Assembly: GCA_036346225.1 (NCBI GenBank)
Contig: JARFIW010001215.1
Location: 4,226,501-4,290,500 of the forward strand
DNA length: 64,000 bases
Direction of reading: 5' to 3'
Source: Platerodrilus igneus
Lineage: Eukaryota > Arthropoda > Insecta > Coleoptera > Lycidae
This document shows, piece after piece, positions 46,441 to 58,038 of the stretch (position 1 is its first letter; every line of letters starts with the position of its first letter). A program made the translations under genes and the position numbers. The notes under the pieces were generated by a model that saw only the letters and a list, made by a program, of their open reading frames with translations, was not told where the DNA came from and did no database searches.

Positions 46441-47540
46441 TATGATACAGTGCGATGCTTTTTTCCACTAGGTGTTGTAATTAATAGTTGTATAGAGAAA
46501 TTAGAAAAAAATGATACCATACATATGTGAAAATTAAAAGGTTTATAATATTTCATCATTTTTCCTAACTCCTATTTATTATTTTACATTCACCTTTGTT
46601 TGATGCTGAACACATTCCATTGGCCTTAGCTTATCTTTAGTCAGATGCTATTCTGTTAGTTGCCTTTATAAAAAAAAATGAAAAAGTGTGTTATTTTTAA
46701 TAGAAGTTGCAACAATTTGGATAAAAAGCCAGGGTGCACTTATAAAAGTAAAGGAAGACAAACATTCACAAATTCTGGCTAAAAATTTTAGATGGGATAC
46801 CTCAAAAGGTATAGAATAGATGATGCAATAAAAAAGCAAACTTCATTAGCTACATACGCATTTGCTTCACTTACAGATGTAAATTTTGAGAGGAGAGCAG
46901 TTCTAAATAATTAGTTGTAGTCATATGTGTATTATAACTAAAGAGCTTAAGAATATTTAAAAAGTCGTTAAAACAAACAAAAGTGAGCAAAAAGTTATAC
47001 TCCTATTTTAACCATAAAAGATAAATTTAAGGTTGTTAATATTTGTTTTTATTCACCCTGAATTGTAATTTATATTTATTACGCAAACATTTAATACATA
47101 ATTACTCTTTGTTATAACTTTAAATTGTGTAAATATTTAGGTGCTAGTTAGCATTCTTGGTGTTTGATCATTATTTTTATAATTAATTTATATATTATGA
47201 AAATTCCTTAAAATGTGAATCCCATGGGCCGTTTTATATATTGTTGTGCCATTTTATAGCTTGAAATGTACAAAGGAATAATATGTAATGTTTCGTTCCA
47301 TTCTCTTAAAATATTTTAATTTCTAAACCATATGCGTAATAAACTTTTACATAAGCATTTATTCGTGTTTCCCATTGAAAATTTACATCGACCAATACTT
47401 GTACACATATGACGTATTTTATATTTTCAAGTATTATGCAAGGACATTGGTTGTAGATTAAATTACAATTAGTGGGAAGTAGATTTAGAAAAAACATTTG
47501 ATAATGTTGAATGAGATAGGTTTGAAATATAAAGGCATAT
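46441..47540. other. AT-rich intron sequence, nothing recognised
   Basis: No coding or repeat pattern seen. Confidence 0.5.
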
Positions 47541-47545
47541 CAGAT

Positions 47546-48180
47546 ACAGCCTAGTTCTAAACTAAAATTAAAAATAGGTGATACTGAGTTAGAGGAGGTA
47601 GATGAATTTTGCTATTTAGGTAGTATAATCACAAAGGACGGACGTAGCAGAAGGGATATAATAGCTAGAATAACTCGAGCTAGAAAAATGTTTTTAAAAA
47701 AGAAAGACTTAATAGCCAATAGTATTAGTTTAGATAATAGAAAAAGTTTCTTAAAGTCGTACGTATGGAGCGTTCTATTATACCGTAGTGAGACTTGGTC
47801 AATTAAAGAGGTAGATAAAAAAAAGATAGAAGCGTTTGAAACTTGTTATAGGGGAATGTTAAAGATTAGTTGGACAGATAGAATAACAAATGAGGAAGTA
47901 GGTGAGCAACTCTGTATGTGGAAACAATTAAAGGTCATGAGAGATAGAATGATAAGGCACCAGCCAAGACTGTTTAGTAAGGTCTTAGATTATAGACTAT
48001 CAAATAAAAACAGAGTAGATAGACCTAGACAAAGCTATATTAGTCAAATTATTAGAGATTAAGGTTGTGAAGGGTATGTAGACCTTTTTAGACTAGCTCA
48101 GAATAGAAAAGAATTTAGAGCTGTGTTAAACCGACCTTAAGTAAGTTCGAAAACAAAACAAAAAAGAAATAAATAAAAAT
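47546..48180 (+). pseudogene. RTE-like LINE 3' end, fragment
   Basis: Reads KLKIGDTELEEVDEFCYLGS then IITKDGRSRRDIIARI, FLKSYVWSVLLYRSETWSI, KKIEAFETCYRGMLKISWTD, RITNEEV and RPRQSYISQIIRD. The frame is open from 47550 to the stop at 48060, then continues GCEGYVDLFRLAQNRKEFRA to 48140. An A-rich tail to 48180 marks the 3' end. A 5'-truncated insertion of the same LINE family as the other fragments here. Confidence 0.82.
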
Positions 48181-48200
48181 CAGTTAACTAAATGTCACCA

Positions 48201-48375
48201 TGACATAACTCACAATTAGTTAGCAGTCTGGCATGTTTTCAAGCGATTCGCTGATTAAGCCTTACCATAACATATAACTTAATTAGCGTCTCCATTACAT
48301 AACTCACAATTAGCTAGTGGTCTGGCATGTTGGCAGCGATTCGTTGCTTAAGCCTTACCATAACATATAATTTAA
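48201..48375. repeat. Tandem duplication, two units of about 94 bp
   Basis: ACATAACTCACAATTAG, TCTGGCATGTT and TAAGCCTTACCATAACATAT recur at a step of about 94 bp (48203 and 48296). Confidence 0.85.
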
Positions 48376-48499
48376 CACTTTTCCTTTTTTGGAGGGGATA
48401 ACCAAGTAATATTTCATTTCCTTATAAATGGGAATCATGTAAACATGTTGGAGTTCTTTAATAACCATCAGGTTGCTAATATCTATGTAGAGCCAGGTA

Positions 48500-48660
48500 G
48501 ATAGGAAAAAGATACAAGAGTATAGGAAGACCTAGACCAAACTATATTAGTCAAATTATTAGAAATTTAGGTTGTGAAGGGTATGTAGAACTTTTTAGAT
48601 TAGCACAGAATAGAAAAGAAGTTAAGAGCTGCATCAAACCGAGTAAGGTCGAAAACAAAA
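48500..48660 (+). pseudogene. RTE-like LINE 3' terminal fragment
   Basis: Reads GRPRPNYISQIIRNLGCEGY then VELFRLAQNRKEV, near identical to 48020-48130, then a short tail with ATGATGATGA. Only the last 160 bp of the element. Confidence 0.75.
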
Positions 48661-48699
48661 TGATGATGAGCAGTAATTGCTTAATGCCGACAAAAACAA

Positions 48700-49490
48700 A
48701 TAGCTAAAATCGTGGTAGATGATCATGAGAAGGAGGCGAATGTAAAGAAGGACTTTAGCAAAGGTGTTTCTTATCACCTAGCAAGAATGAAGGAAATTAA
48801 AGAATAAGTTCAGTACTGGAATAAGCATCCAATGTGAAAAAGTATTAATGCCGTGATTTACGGATGACATAATACTCTTAGCCAACAGCAAAATCAGTCT
48901 AGTAAATATGTTAATTAGTATGAATAAACTTTTAGGGGGGAATTTCAACAGGAAAATAATAACATGCAATAAATTTAATAAAATTTACATTTAAATGTAC
49001 AAATAGGATATATTTGCTACTTACGATATAAAATTACAAAGAAAGCATTCTTGCACAAATATAGTTTGTTCATCAAATATTAATTCTAAATGTAAGAAAA
49101 TATTTTAAGAATATTTGCATGGAAATGCACTGCATGGTCATGAAATACGAACTGTTGGTAAAACAAGAGTTGAGAAAAATGCAAGCTTTAGAAATATGGT
49201 GCTATAGAAAAATGTTGATAATTAACTCAACAGACCTGATAGCGAATAAAGAGGTACTAAAACAAATGCTGAAGGATGATTTATTTGGAAAATACAGTAA
49301 AGAGAAGGAATTATAGGACATCGTGTATAAAATCTTGGGCTGGTATCACTGATAATGGTAGATGGGAATAATTGTGTAGGTACACCCTGACTTGAGCATT
49401 TTACACAAATTATAAACTATGTAGGTTGTACCAGGTATGTTGATATAAAGCGACTGATGCAGAATAGGAAGGCTTAGAAAGTTGCATCAA
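48700..49490 (+). pseudogene. RTE-like LINE fragment with RT palm
   Basis: Broken frames give IRIQCEKVL and FTDDIILLANSKISLV (the FADD-type catalytic box with Thr for Ala). After a gap, ELRKMQALEIWCYRKMLIIN then STDLIANKEVLKQ leads to a C-terminal pattern up to about 49490 (LHQTNQ). Internal deletions and many stops. Confidence 0.65.
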
Positions 49491-50412
49491 ACCAACCAAT
49501 TACATGATAAAAAAAAAACAGAAGCTTTACGTCTATTGTTTCGGTAGTTGACCACAAGTATTTTGTGAAAATGCCTTTCGTTCATTGGACATTCAAGTTT
49601 TTAATTTTTATATTTATTAAATTTATGATATTTTGTATAAAAGTAAACGAATTCCTTATGTTTCCTGAATCCGACCGTAGTTACTCTATAAATTATTAGT
49701 TACATTTTAAGAATATAATGATTTTGATATGCATAAATACATTAAGATACCGTCGGAAATTTTTCTTGCTCTTGGAATGTTATGTGATCACGTGTTATTG
49801 AAGAGATAAAGTTCTCTATTCCAATTGGTCGTAAGACATCGGCTGATTTGAATAAGCCAATCCCAGGAGAGAACGAATAAGTGCGAAGTCAATTGCACTT
49901 CAACTCTTGAGTTTTTTATGATATAATAGCACATTACCTATAAATAATTTATTTTTGTAATTAGTCCTGTATAGATTAACATTGTGTTGAAATACTAAGG
50001 TATTTATCCTAATATTTTTTAATAAATGACTGACTCATCTGTAATTTGTCTTTACTGAATAAAGAGTTCTTTCTTTTTTTATATTAAAGTATACTTATCG
50101 TTTATGTAAATTTCTGTCACACAAATACTGGTAATTTTTAATAAGTCTTTAAAGTATTTACACTATATTGATTTCTACTTGTTCATTTAAGATTTCGATG
50201 TTTATTAAACATTCTTTTCCTATTTGAATTGTCCTTTTTGTATATTTTGTCTACTTATTGACTTGCCCTATCTTTCAATAATTTTTATTGAACGAATTAT
50301 TAATAAAAAGAAATCTTTGTTCAAAAATTAAATTAAAATGATGAATTAATTACTTTTAAAAATGAAAAAAGTTTGTTTTGAACTTAAAAATTTTTTTACT
50401 AAATTAGCTCCA
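49491..50412. other. AT-rich intron sequence, nothing recognised
   Basis: No coding or repeat pattern seen up to the (TA)n tract at 50413. Confidence 0.5.
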
Positions 50413-50432
50413 ATATATATATATATATATAT
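50413..50432. repeat. (TA)n tract at left border of gypsy element
   Basis: About ten AT units directly before the LTR. Confidence 0.9.
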
Positions 50433-52627
50433 TGCTGTGAATCCTCTCATATCTCTAGGTACTGGCCCTTTAAAAAAAAAACATTCGAGCCCCACAGTTT
50501 GGGCGTCAAGAATGCTGTGAAACCTCTTGAATTACCTGGTCCGTCGTCTTTCTCCTATTAATCGCCTCGGCTGCTCTTCTAGATAACTTCCATTCTCAAT
50601 CATAAAAATTAAACAACACATTCCTACCACAAACATCAACGTTAACTCTATTTACATCAATATTCAGAATACATTAAATTTTCAAATTAAATTTGAACAT
50701 AAAATTCAGTTTTAAAAGAATTTCCGGATTAATTTTATTATCATTTTACTGTGCATCCAAAATTAAAGTCCTTGTTGGATGCCTACTAATTAATATAACA
50801 AGATAAGCAGACCGAGTCTGAGTATAAAGGAGCATCTACCACCCCTTTACGTTAATTAACCAGGTTTGTCTAATTGAGCTCAAAGACCTACCCAAAGTTT
50901 CATCCTATTCCCGAACATCAAAACAAAATACCCTTTTTACTTAAACAAGCAAATTTCATCTTAAAATTAAATTTTATGGTTAGAAAAATTCCACTAATGT
51001 CCATTTAAAGTAAATCAATTATAAAGTCATTCAATACACACAAAAATGTCAAACAAAATAGTACAATTTACCTGAAGGTTATTGTCCTCGTAGCTTCAGT
51101 GTAATCGTCCCTTTGTAAATCACACCATTCCAACCGGATTCTATTTACAGCTTCAAGTTGTCAACGCTTTAAAAATGTTCTCCATCACCATTAATTTAAA
51201 GTTGTTTCTAGGCTTTTCCGAACTCATCTGTGTATATCTGCCTCTGGTTCAGTGGATGCAGACACATTTACAAACCATTTAGTCATTAACACCCCGCAAA
51301 ATAGCAAAGAAATTCATACTTCCTTTTACCAATATTACCAATATACGCCAAAACTGCCTACTTGTATCTAAGTGCACTGGAGTACATTCATGTTAGCACG
51401 TAAAATAACCAACTATTTTGAGTCACTAAAATATACTAGCACACTTTAAATTATTTAATCAAACTAAAATGCACTGTTTAATATCAAGTCGCGGATGCAC
51501 GAGCTTTTAACGCATCGAATCGTCGAAAGTCTAAGAGTCTAAGAGAGAAACACATATTCCCGCCTGTATATATAGCGAATAGCCGACACGTCGCTTTGTT
51601 CCCTAAAACGGGTAATTCCAACGAATTCCTCATTCTACGTTCCCAGTCTGTAGCCTGCACGTCGATTTTTATGAATTTAGTCCTCACCCCATTGAGATCT
51701 CAGAAAATTTCAACACGGCCCGCAAAGTTGTCCGAGAAAAACTAATTACTTTTATACAGAAATTGTTGTTCTACCTCTGATATATGCATCCTATTTTAAC
51801 CAATCGCAACCCCTTGACGTTGCTTAAATCCCGCCCTTTACAATATGTGTCTTTGCTTGACGCATTTTCTCTTTCCTTCTCTAACCTGTTCGTATTGGTG
51901 CAACTTGACACTCTTCATTATCGATTATATTTTAGTCCACGCGGACTGTTATCTTGGTTTAATAACCCCGTATCGCACATTCTCGTGAATATTAAGCCCC
52001 GGTTTCTCCAAGATTCTTTGAAACATTAATTATTTGCCAAATTTACGCAGAATGAGCTTTTTAAAAATACGCAGGTGTTCTGTATTTCCTGCTAAAGCAT
52101 CTGATCGTTTCCAATATCCTTAGAATCAACATGTTTATCCAAACAAATTAACTTGAAATTGCCTTTTAAAACACGCAGGTGTTTTCAAACGTAACATTTT
52201 AAATAACCTTCCTACGATTTGACTATTATTGGGTTTTCACAAGCCTTTTATGCTTATTATTAATAATGGTTCAATTAACTCCAATTAAAATTGATTTCCA
52301 TCCTTTCATTTTTAGCGAATACAAATTATTATCCGTACGTTTTGTTTAATACCAGTTATTTAAAATAGAGTTCATTAATATAAATTTTGCACGTAATTTC
52401 CATTTGTTTAGGAATAATTAAATTATCCACTGCGCTTTTCAATACTGCTTCTTTTGATGTAAAGCGTCTTATAGATAATTTAAATTTCTTATTTTACTGA
52501 AACGACCGAGTTTATTTATGCTTCAAGGTTTTAATAAAGCGTATTATTTAATGAAATTCCTTATACACGGTAATTAAAATTATTTGATTTGATTATTTAA
52601 TTTTCTACCCTGGTCTAAATATGAGTA
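50433..52627 (-). repeat. 3' LTR (left copy), 2.2 kb
   Basis: Matches 55775-57975 over its whole length. On the - strand it starts near ACTCATATTTAG and ends GGATTCACAGCA. Inside, near its end, it carries an extra LTR-end plus primer-site-like segment (50461-50522). Confidence 0.88.
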
Positions 52628-53175
52628 TTTTCCCCCTATTTGAATACAAATAATCCCACTTATTTGAATGCAAATATCAAATATTTAGACTGCCAAAAAT
52701 CTTTACAAAATTTTGCCTATCTCTCTATCCTTATCTATCTAACTTACCTACTTTGTCTCCAATCCAAAAAAATATTTACACCTATCCTATATCCCTATCC
52801 TATTCCTAACTCTCACCTACTTATCCATCTAATCCTATATACATCCTATATACCTATCCTATTCCTAACTTTTAACTACTCTTCACTATACTTTACTTCC
52901 CCCTACCTAATCCTATATGCCTATCCTACTCTTACTCTATTCCTACCTCTCCACTAATCTTATATAAAATATCTATACTTAACCTATCTTATTTTCTTCC
53001 TACATTTACTCTTTATCCTCATCCTAAACCTATTCCTAATTATCTCCCATATGTGTCCTATATCTAGCTTTATTTTCTATAACCACTTACTTCTACTCTT
53101 TTATCTACACCTATCTCTATTCCTTGTTCTATATCTATACTAAAGTTCACCTATCTCTATCCTTTGTTCCTTAAG
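52628..53175. repeat. Pyrimidine-rich low-complexity stretch inside gypsy element
   Basis: Dominated by words such as CCTATCCTATTCCTAACT and TATATACCTATCC from 52770 to 53170. On the element's own (-) strand it is a purine/T-rich tract between RT remains and the polypurine run. It occupies the place where RNase H and integrase should be. Confidence 0.75.
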
Positions 53176-53802
53176 TTATTTAAATCTAACTCTCTTCTTG
53201 ACCCTCCAAGTCTTCCTTCTAACCATCCTAATACTCTTCATCCCTATCTCTCCCCCTTTTATATCTATACTTAACATCCCTGTTATCTCACATACAATAA
53301 ACTTATCATCCCTATTATCCTTACTCTTAAATACTGCTTCTTCTTCAGTCTCTACACATGTCTGTTTCTTATTTATTATTGTTTCTCTTTCTGCCGACAA
53401 ACCAAACGATACTACTTTACAATTATCGATTTTTCCCTCTATGGAAAATCCTATGTACCTTCTAGAATTTTTGTGTAATGGAATCCGCCAGAATGAATTC
53501 CTTAAATCTACTTTATTAAAAACAAACTTGCCAATTAACCTCGTCAAAAATAATTCTGCCTTCACCTGCTCCCGATATGCTGCTTCTACCCCCACTACTT
53601 CTGCATGTTTTTGTACTAAAGCTTGAACCTCTACTATCCTATCCTCTGGACATCTTATTGTGTTGATCTGTTTACTTTCATCATCCTCTACCTCTACTAC
53701 ATTAATACTAAACCCCGTGTCATCCTCTGTGACTTCATAACTGCCTTTCCATGGCACTACCCTATCCTTAATTCTTATTACCTTCCTTTCCATATCTATC
53801 AA
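53176..53802 (-). pseudogene. gypsy RT remnant, truncated
   Basis: Open for 208 codons on the - strand. A protease-RT linker is followed by an RT part with FNKVDLRNSFWRIPLHKNSR, YIGFSIEGK and VVSFGLS, corresponding to the finger/palm region (family DL..SFWQIPL, F.FEGK...PFGL). Neither the N-terminal RT motifs nor the YxDD box is present; after FGLS the sequence is no longer RT-like. So the enzyme could not work, despite the open frame. Confidence 0.82.
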
Positions 53803-53829
53803 AACCCTAACTTCATCATACAGTCAACA

Positions 53830-54183
53830 CCTAAAATGCTCTGAAACTTCAGTCCAGGTACAATTACAAACTCCTGTTCACAGCTTAAACCTCCTATATC
53901 TATCCTAAGCACCACAACACTATTTACTACAGCAAACTTCTTTTATTTGAGCTACTAAATGGCTACGTTTTATAGGCATAATTCTATCACAAACCTTATC
54001 CCTAATTTTGCTGACGAATTCCTCCGATATTAAACTCGCCTCTGCCCCTGTATCAAGTAATACTTCTACATTATTCTCAAAAATTTCTAAATTAATAATT
54101 GGCAAACATAATTTTTCCTCAGTTTCTGGCTCTACTTCCTCCTCAATTTTGAAAAATTCACGTGGATGTTCGTATACATTCAC
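53830..54183 (-). pseudogene. gypsy protease remnant
   Basis: The - strand frame 54183-53920 has EVLLDTGAEASLISEEFV, the aspartic protease active site (DTG), after an acidic leader (EEEVEPETEEK). A frame change leads to CEQEFVIVPGLKFQSILGVD and CMMKLGF at about 53890-53830. The DTG is intact but the link to RT is frameshifted. Closely related to the relic at 34250-34600. Confidence 0.82.
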
Positions 54184-54309
54184 ACAGAAATCTAGTGGTC
54201 TGTCACGTTCTAAAAATCCTGTCTCATCCTGTTTTCCGTGCTTGGTCCTGGTTGTCCTTCTACAACCTGTGCGTACGTCCTTCTCGTGTTAATATCCGTG
54301 TCCCTGTCT

Positions 54310-55490
54310 CTATTCGGCGTGCTGGTCACAGTCCTGTTTACTTCCGGTAAACTGTTCTGTCGCTGTAACTAGGTCTTGGCGTCGGTCCCCTAGTCGCACT
54401 ATTACTTCTGTATTCCTGTCCTCGTCGTTCCCAATTCGGTCGAAAATTTCTGTTGTAGTCAGGCCGTCTCGGATAATTCGGTGTCCTGTTGTCAAACCTA
54501 ACTGTGTTAACGTTTCGTTCGTATCTCTCTTGTCCGTCCTACACATACATCGTCATATCTCTGCAAATACTCTAAAATGTCTCCCGTTCTATGATGTTTT
54601 GTAAGGCCACGTGTTGTCTAATTTCCTGTTCAAAATGTCGTGATAGGTACTTGATAATCTGTCTGTCCGTCAATGGTGGATTCAGTTGTTTGGCCACACT
54701 GTACTTGCGGATGGCATATTGCTCCTAGAACCTGCAAACTCTCCCTTAAATTTTCCTGTAATCAAGTCGTCCCTAATCTGATCCTGTTTGTGATCACTCC
54801 AGTAATGTTGTAAAAATTTGTCTTCAAAGTCCTGATACGTGTCTATGTCCTGTCCTACTAAATTGTACCATGCTTCCGCTTGTCCTTTAATAAAGCCTTT
54901 ATCGTATTTAGTTTAGTCTGTTCGTCAAATAAATTTCCCACTAGATTTCTTACACTATTAATAAAAATTTGTGGATTTACCCTGTTATCGCCATAAAACT
55001 TCATGTGTTGGTCCAATGATACTCCACCTGTAGAAAATCTGGGACCATCCCGTTAAATTTGACATGTTGTATTTAATACTACTAACTTCGCGTTCTACCC
55101 TGCCTAACTGATCCCTACATGAGTCCGTCACTTCAGTCATTTTACATTAATCTCTTCTTCACAAAAATGCGATTCGGACCTTAAATGTCCCATTTCCTGT
55201 CGAAGACCTGTAATATCACGCTCATTTTTATCAACCCTATTTTCAACTTCCCCATCTTTACGGTAAGACTATTTTTAAATTCTGAAACTTCTTGATTCGT
55301 CTTATCTATTTTCTGACTAATCTCCTCTAACTTCCTGTTCGATTCTTCACTCATTCGGTCAAATTTTCGATTTGAGTCCTCTCTCGCTCTATTCGATTCA
55401 TCGCTTAGCTGTTCTAATTTTCTGTTAGACTCCTCCCTCGCTCTATTCGATTCTTCATTCATCCTCTCTAGCATTCTCATTATCATCTCG
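54310..55490 (-). pseudogene. gypsy gag remnant
   Basis: Starts with a heptad-rich coiled coil (55486-55181) made of repeated EESNRKLE/REESNRAR units. A capsid-like part follows across frameshifts (KFYGDNRVNPQIFINSVRNL at about 55010-54950, QLNPPLTDRQIIKYLSRHFE near 54670). An Arg/Asn-rich tail (VNTVRFDNR, NRNFRPNWERRG) runs to 54310. No zinc knuckle is visible; basic tails can replace it in some gypsy gags. Broken by several indels. Confidence 0.75.
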
Positions 55491-55739
55491 TTTCCTTGAT
55501 CCCTGATTCCGTCCTCGACTGATCTCTACTGCCTCCAGCTTCTTCCATTTTCGAATTTTTCCCACACAATGCACTATCGTCACTTCCAATTTCCACTCCT
55601 TGACTCCTTAACCACTCCTTTCTCTGCATACGTTCTAATCACTCTCACACACTCTAAAATACTTTTAAATTTATCCACCAACAGAAACTCTCTCTCTCAG
55701 ATCGCCAGTTTCCTGGAATAAAATAACAAAAATTTTATT

Positions 55740-55774
55740 TGGAACTCGAGCCCTCACGTTGTGGTCGCCAAGAA
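55740..55774 (-). other. Primer-binding-site region of gypsy element
   Basis: On the - strand, directly inside the 5' LTR: TTCTTGGCGACCACAACGTG followed by AGGGCTCGAG. It resembles the tRNA-Lys type primer site with a small insertion; assignment is tentative. Confidence 0.5.
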
Positions 55775-57973
55775 TGCTGTGAATCCTCTCATATCTCTAG
55801 GTACTGGCCCTTTAAAAAAAAAACATTCGAGCCCCACAGTTTGGGCGTCAAGAATGCTGTGAAACCTCTTGAATTACCTGGTCCGTCGTCTTTCTCCTAT
55901 TAATCGCCTCGGCTGCTCTTCTAGATAACTTCCATTCTCAATCATAAAAATTAAACAACACATTCCTACCACAAACATCAACGTTAACTCTATTTACATC
56001 AATATTCAGAATACATTAAATTTTCAAATTAAATTTGAACATAAAATTCAGTTTTAAAAAGAATTTCCGGATTAATTTTATTATCATTTTACTGTGCATC
56101 CAAAATTAAAGTCCTTGTTGGATGCCTACTAATTAATATAACAAGATAAGCAGACCGGAGTCTGAGTATAAAGGGAGCATCTACCACCCCTTTACGTTAA
56201 TTAACCAGGTTTGTCTAATTGAGCTCAAAGACCTACCCAAAGTTTCATCCTATTCCCGAACATCAAAACAAAATACCCTTTTACTTAAACAAGCAAATTT
56301 CATCTTAAAATTAAATTTTTATGGTTAGAAAAATTCCACTAATGTCCATTTAAAGTAAATCAATTATAAAGTCACTCAATACACACAAAAATGTCAAACA
56401 AAATAGTACAATTTACCTGAAGGTTATTGTCCTCGTAGCTTCAGTGTAATCGTCCCTTTTGTAAATCACACCATTCCAACCGGATTCTATTTACAGCTTC
56501 AAGTTGTCAACGCTTTAAAAATGTTCTCCATCACCATTAATTTAAAGTTGTTTCTAGGCTTTTCCGGAACTCATCTGTGTATATCTGCCTCTGGTTCAGT
56601 GGATGCAGACACATTTACAAACCATTTAGTCATTAACACCCCCGCAAAATAGCAAAGAAATTCATACTTCCTTTTACCAATATTACCAATATACGCCAAA
56701 ACTGCCTACTTGTATCTAAGTGCACTGGAGTACATTCATGTTAGCACGTAAAATAACCAACTATTTTGAGTCACTAAAATATACTAGCACACTTTAAATT
56801 ATTTAATCAAACTAAAATGCACTGTTTAATATCAAGTCGCGGATGCACGAGCTTTTAACGCATCGAATCGTCGAAAGTCTAAGAGTCTAAGAGAGAGAAA
56901 CACATATTCCCGCCTGTATATATAGCGAATAGCCGACACGTCGCTTTGTTCCCTAAAACGGGTAATTCCAACGAATTCCTCATTCTACGTTCCCAGTCTG
57001 TAGCCTGCACGTCGATTTTTATGAATTTAGTCCTCACCCCATTGAGATCTCAGAAAATTTCAACACGGCCCGCAAAGTTGTCCGAGAAAACTAATTACTT
57101 TTATACAGAAATTGTTGTTCTACCTCTGATATATGCATCCTATTTTTAACCAATCGCAACCCCTTGACGTTGCTTAAATCCCGCCTTTACAATATGTGTC
57201 TTTGCTTGACGCATTTTCTCTTTCCTTCTCTAACCTGTTCGTATTGGTGCAACTTGACACTCTTCATTATCGATTATATTTTAGTCCACGCGGACTGTTA
57301 TCTTGGTTTAATAACCCCGTATCGCACATTCTCGTGAATATTAAGCCCCGGTTTCTCCAAGATTCTTTGAAACATTAATTATTTGCCAAATTTACGCAGA
57401 ATGAGCTTTTTAAAAATACGCAGGTGTTCTGTATTTCCTGCTAAAGCATCTGATCGTTTCCAATATCCTTAGAATCAACATGTTTATCCAAACAAATTAA
57501 CTTGAAATTGCCTTTTAAAACACGCAGGTGTTTTCAAACGTAACATTTTAAATAACCTTCCTACGATTTGACTATTATTGGGTTTTCACAAGCCTTTTAT
57601 GCTTATTATTAATAATGGTTCAATTAACTCCAATTAAAATTGATTTCCATCCTTTCATTTTTAGCGAATACAAATTATTATCCGACGTTTTGTTTAATAC
57701 CAGTTATTTAAAATAGAGTTCATTAATATAAATTTTGCACGTAATTTCCATTTGTTTAGGAATAATTAAATTATCCACTGCGCTTTTCAATACTGCTTCT
57801 TTTGATGTAAAGCGTCTTATAGATAATTTAAATTTCTTATTTTACTGAAACGACCGAGTTTATTTATGCTTCAAGGTTTTAATAAAGCGTATTATTTAAT
57901 GAAATTCCTTATACACGGTAATTAAAATTATTTGATTTGATTATTTAATTTTCTACCCTGGCCTAAATATGAG

Positions 57974-57975
<2 letters not shown>
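55775..57975 (-). repeat. 5' LTR (right copy), 2.2 kb
   Basis: Differs from the left copy mostly by one-base length changes in homopolymers (for example GACCGG/GACCG, CCCCCGC/CCCCGC) and a few substitutions. Confidence 0.88.

Positions 57976-58034
<59 letters not shown>
57975..58034. repeat. (TA)n tract between gypsy element and palindrome
   Basis: About 29 TA units. Confidence 0.95.

Positions 58035-58038
<4 letters not shown>

Larger units (their letters stand above)
50433..57975 (-). mobile_element. Ty3/gypsy element with 2.2-kb LTRs, defective, in (TA)n
   Basis: Two long direct repeats (50433-52627 and 55775-57975) are nearly identical and enclose 3.15 kb with - strand gag, protease and part of RT. 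On the - strand a purine run AGGGGGAAAA precedes the left (3') LTR, and TGGCGACCACAACG, a primer-site-like word, lies five bases inside the right (5') LTR. Both outer ends abut (TA)n tracts, consistent with insertion into one microsatellite. RNase H and integrase are absent. Near-identity of the LTRs suggests a recent insertion, presumably mobilised by a complete relative. Confidence 0.88.

Noticed and set aside
52640..52957. 105-codon + strand frame rich in Tyr, Leu, Pro
   Set aside because: Translation of the pyrimidine-rich low-complexity tract.
53198..53626. 142-codon + strand frame
   Set aside because: Antisense of the gypsy RT frame, which has recognisable motifs.
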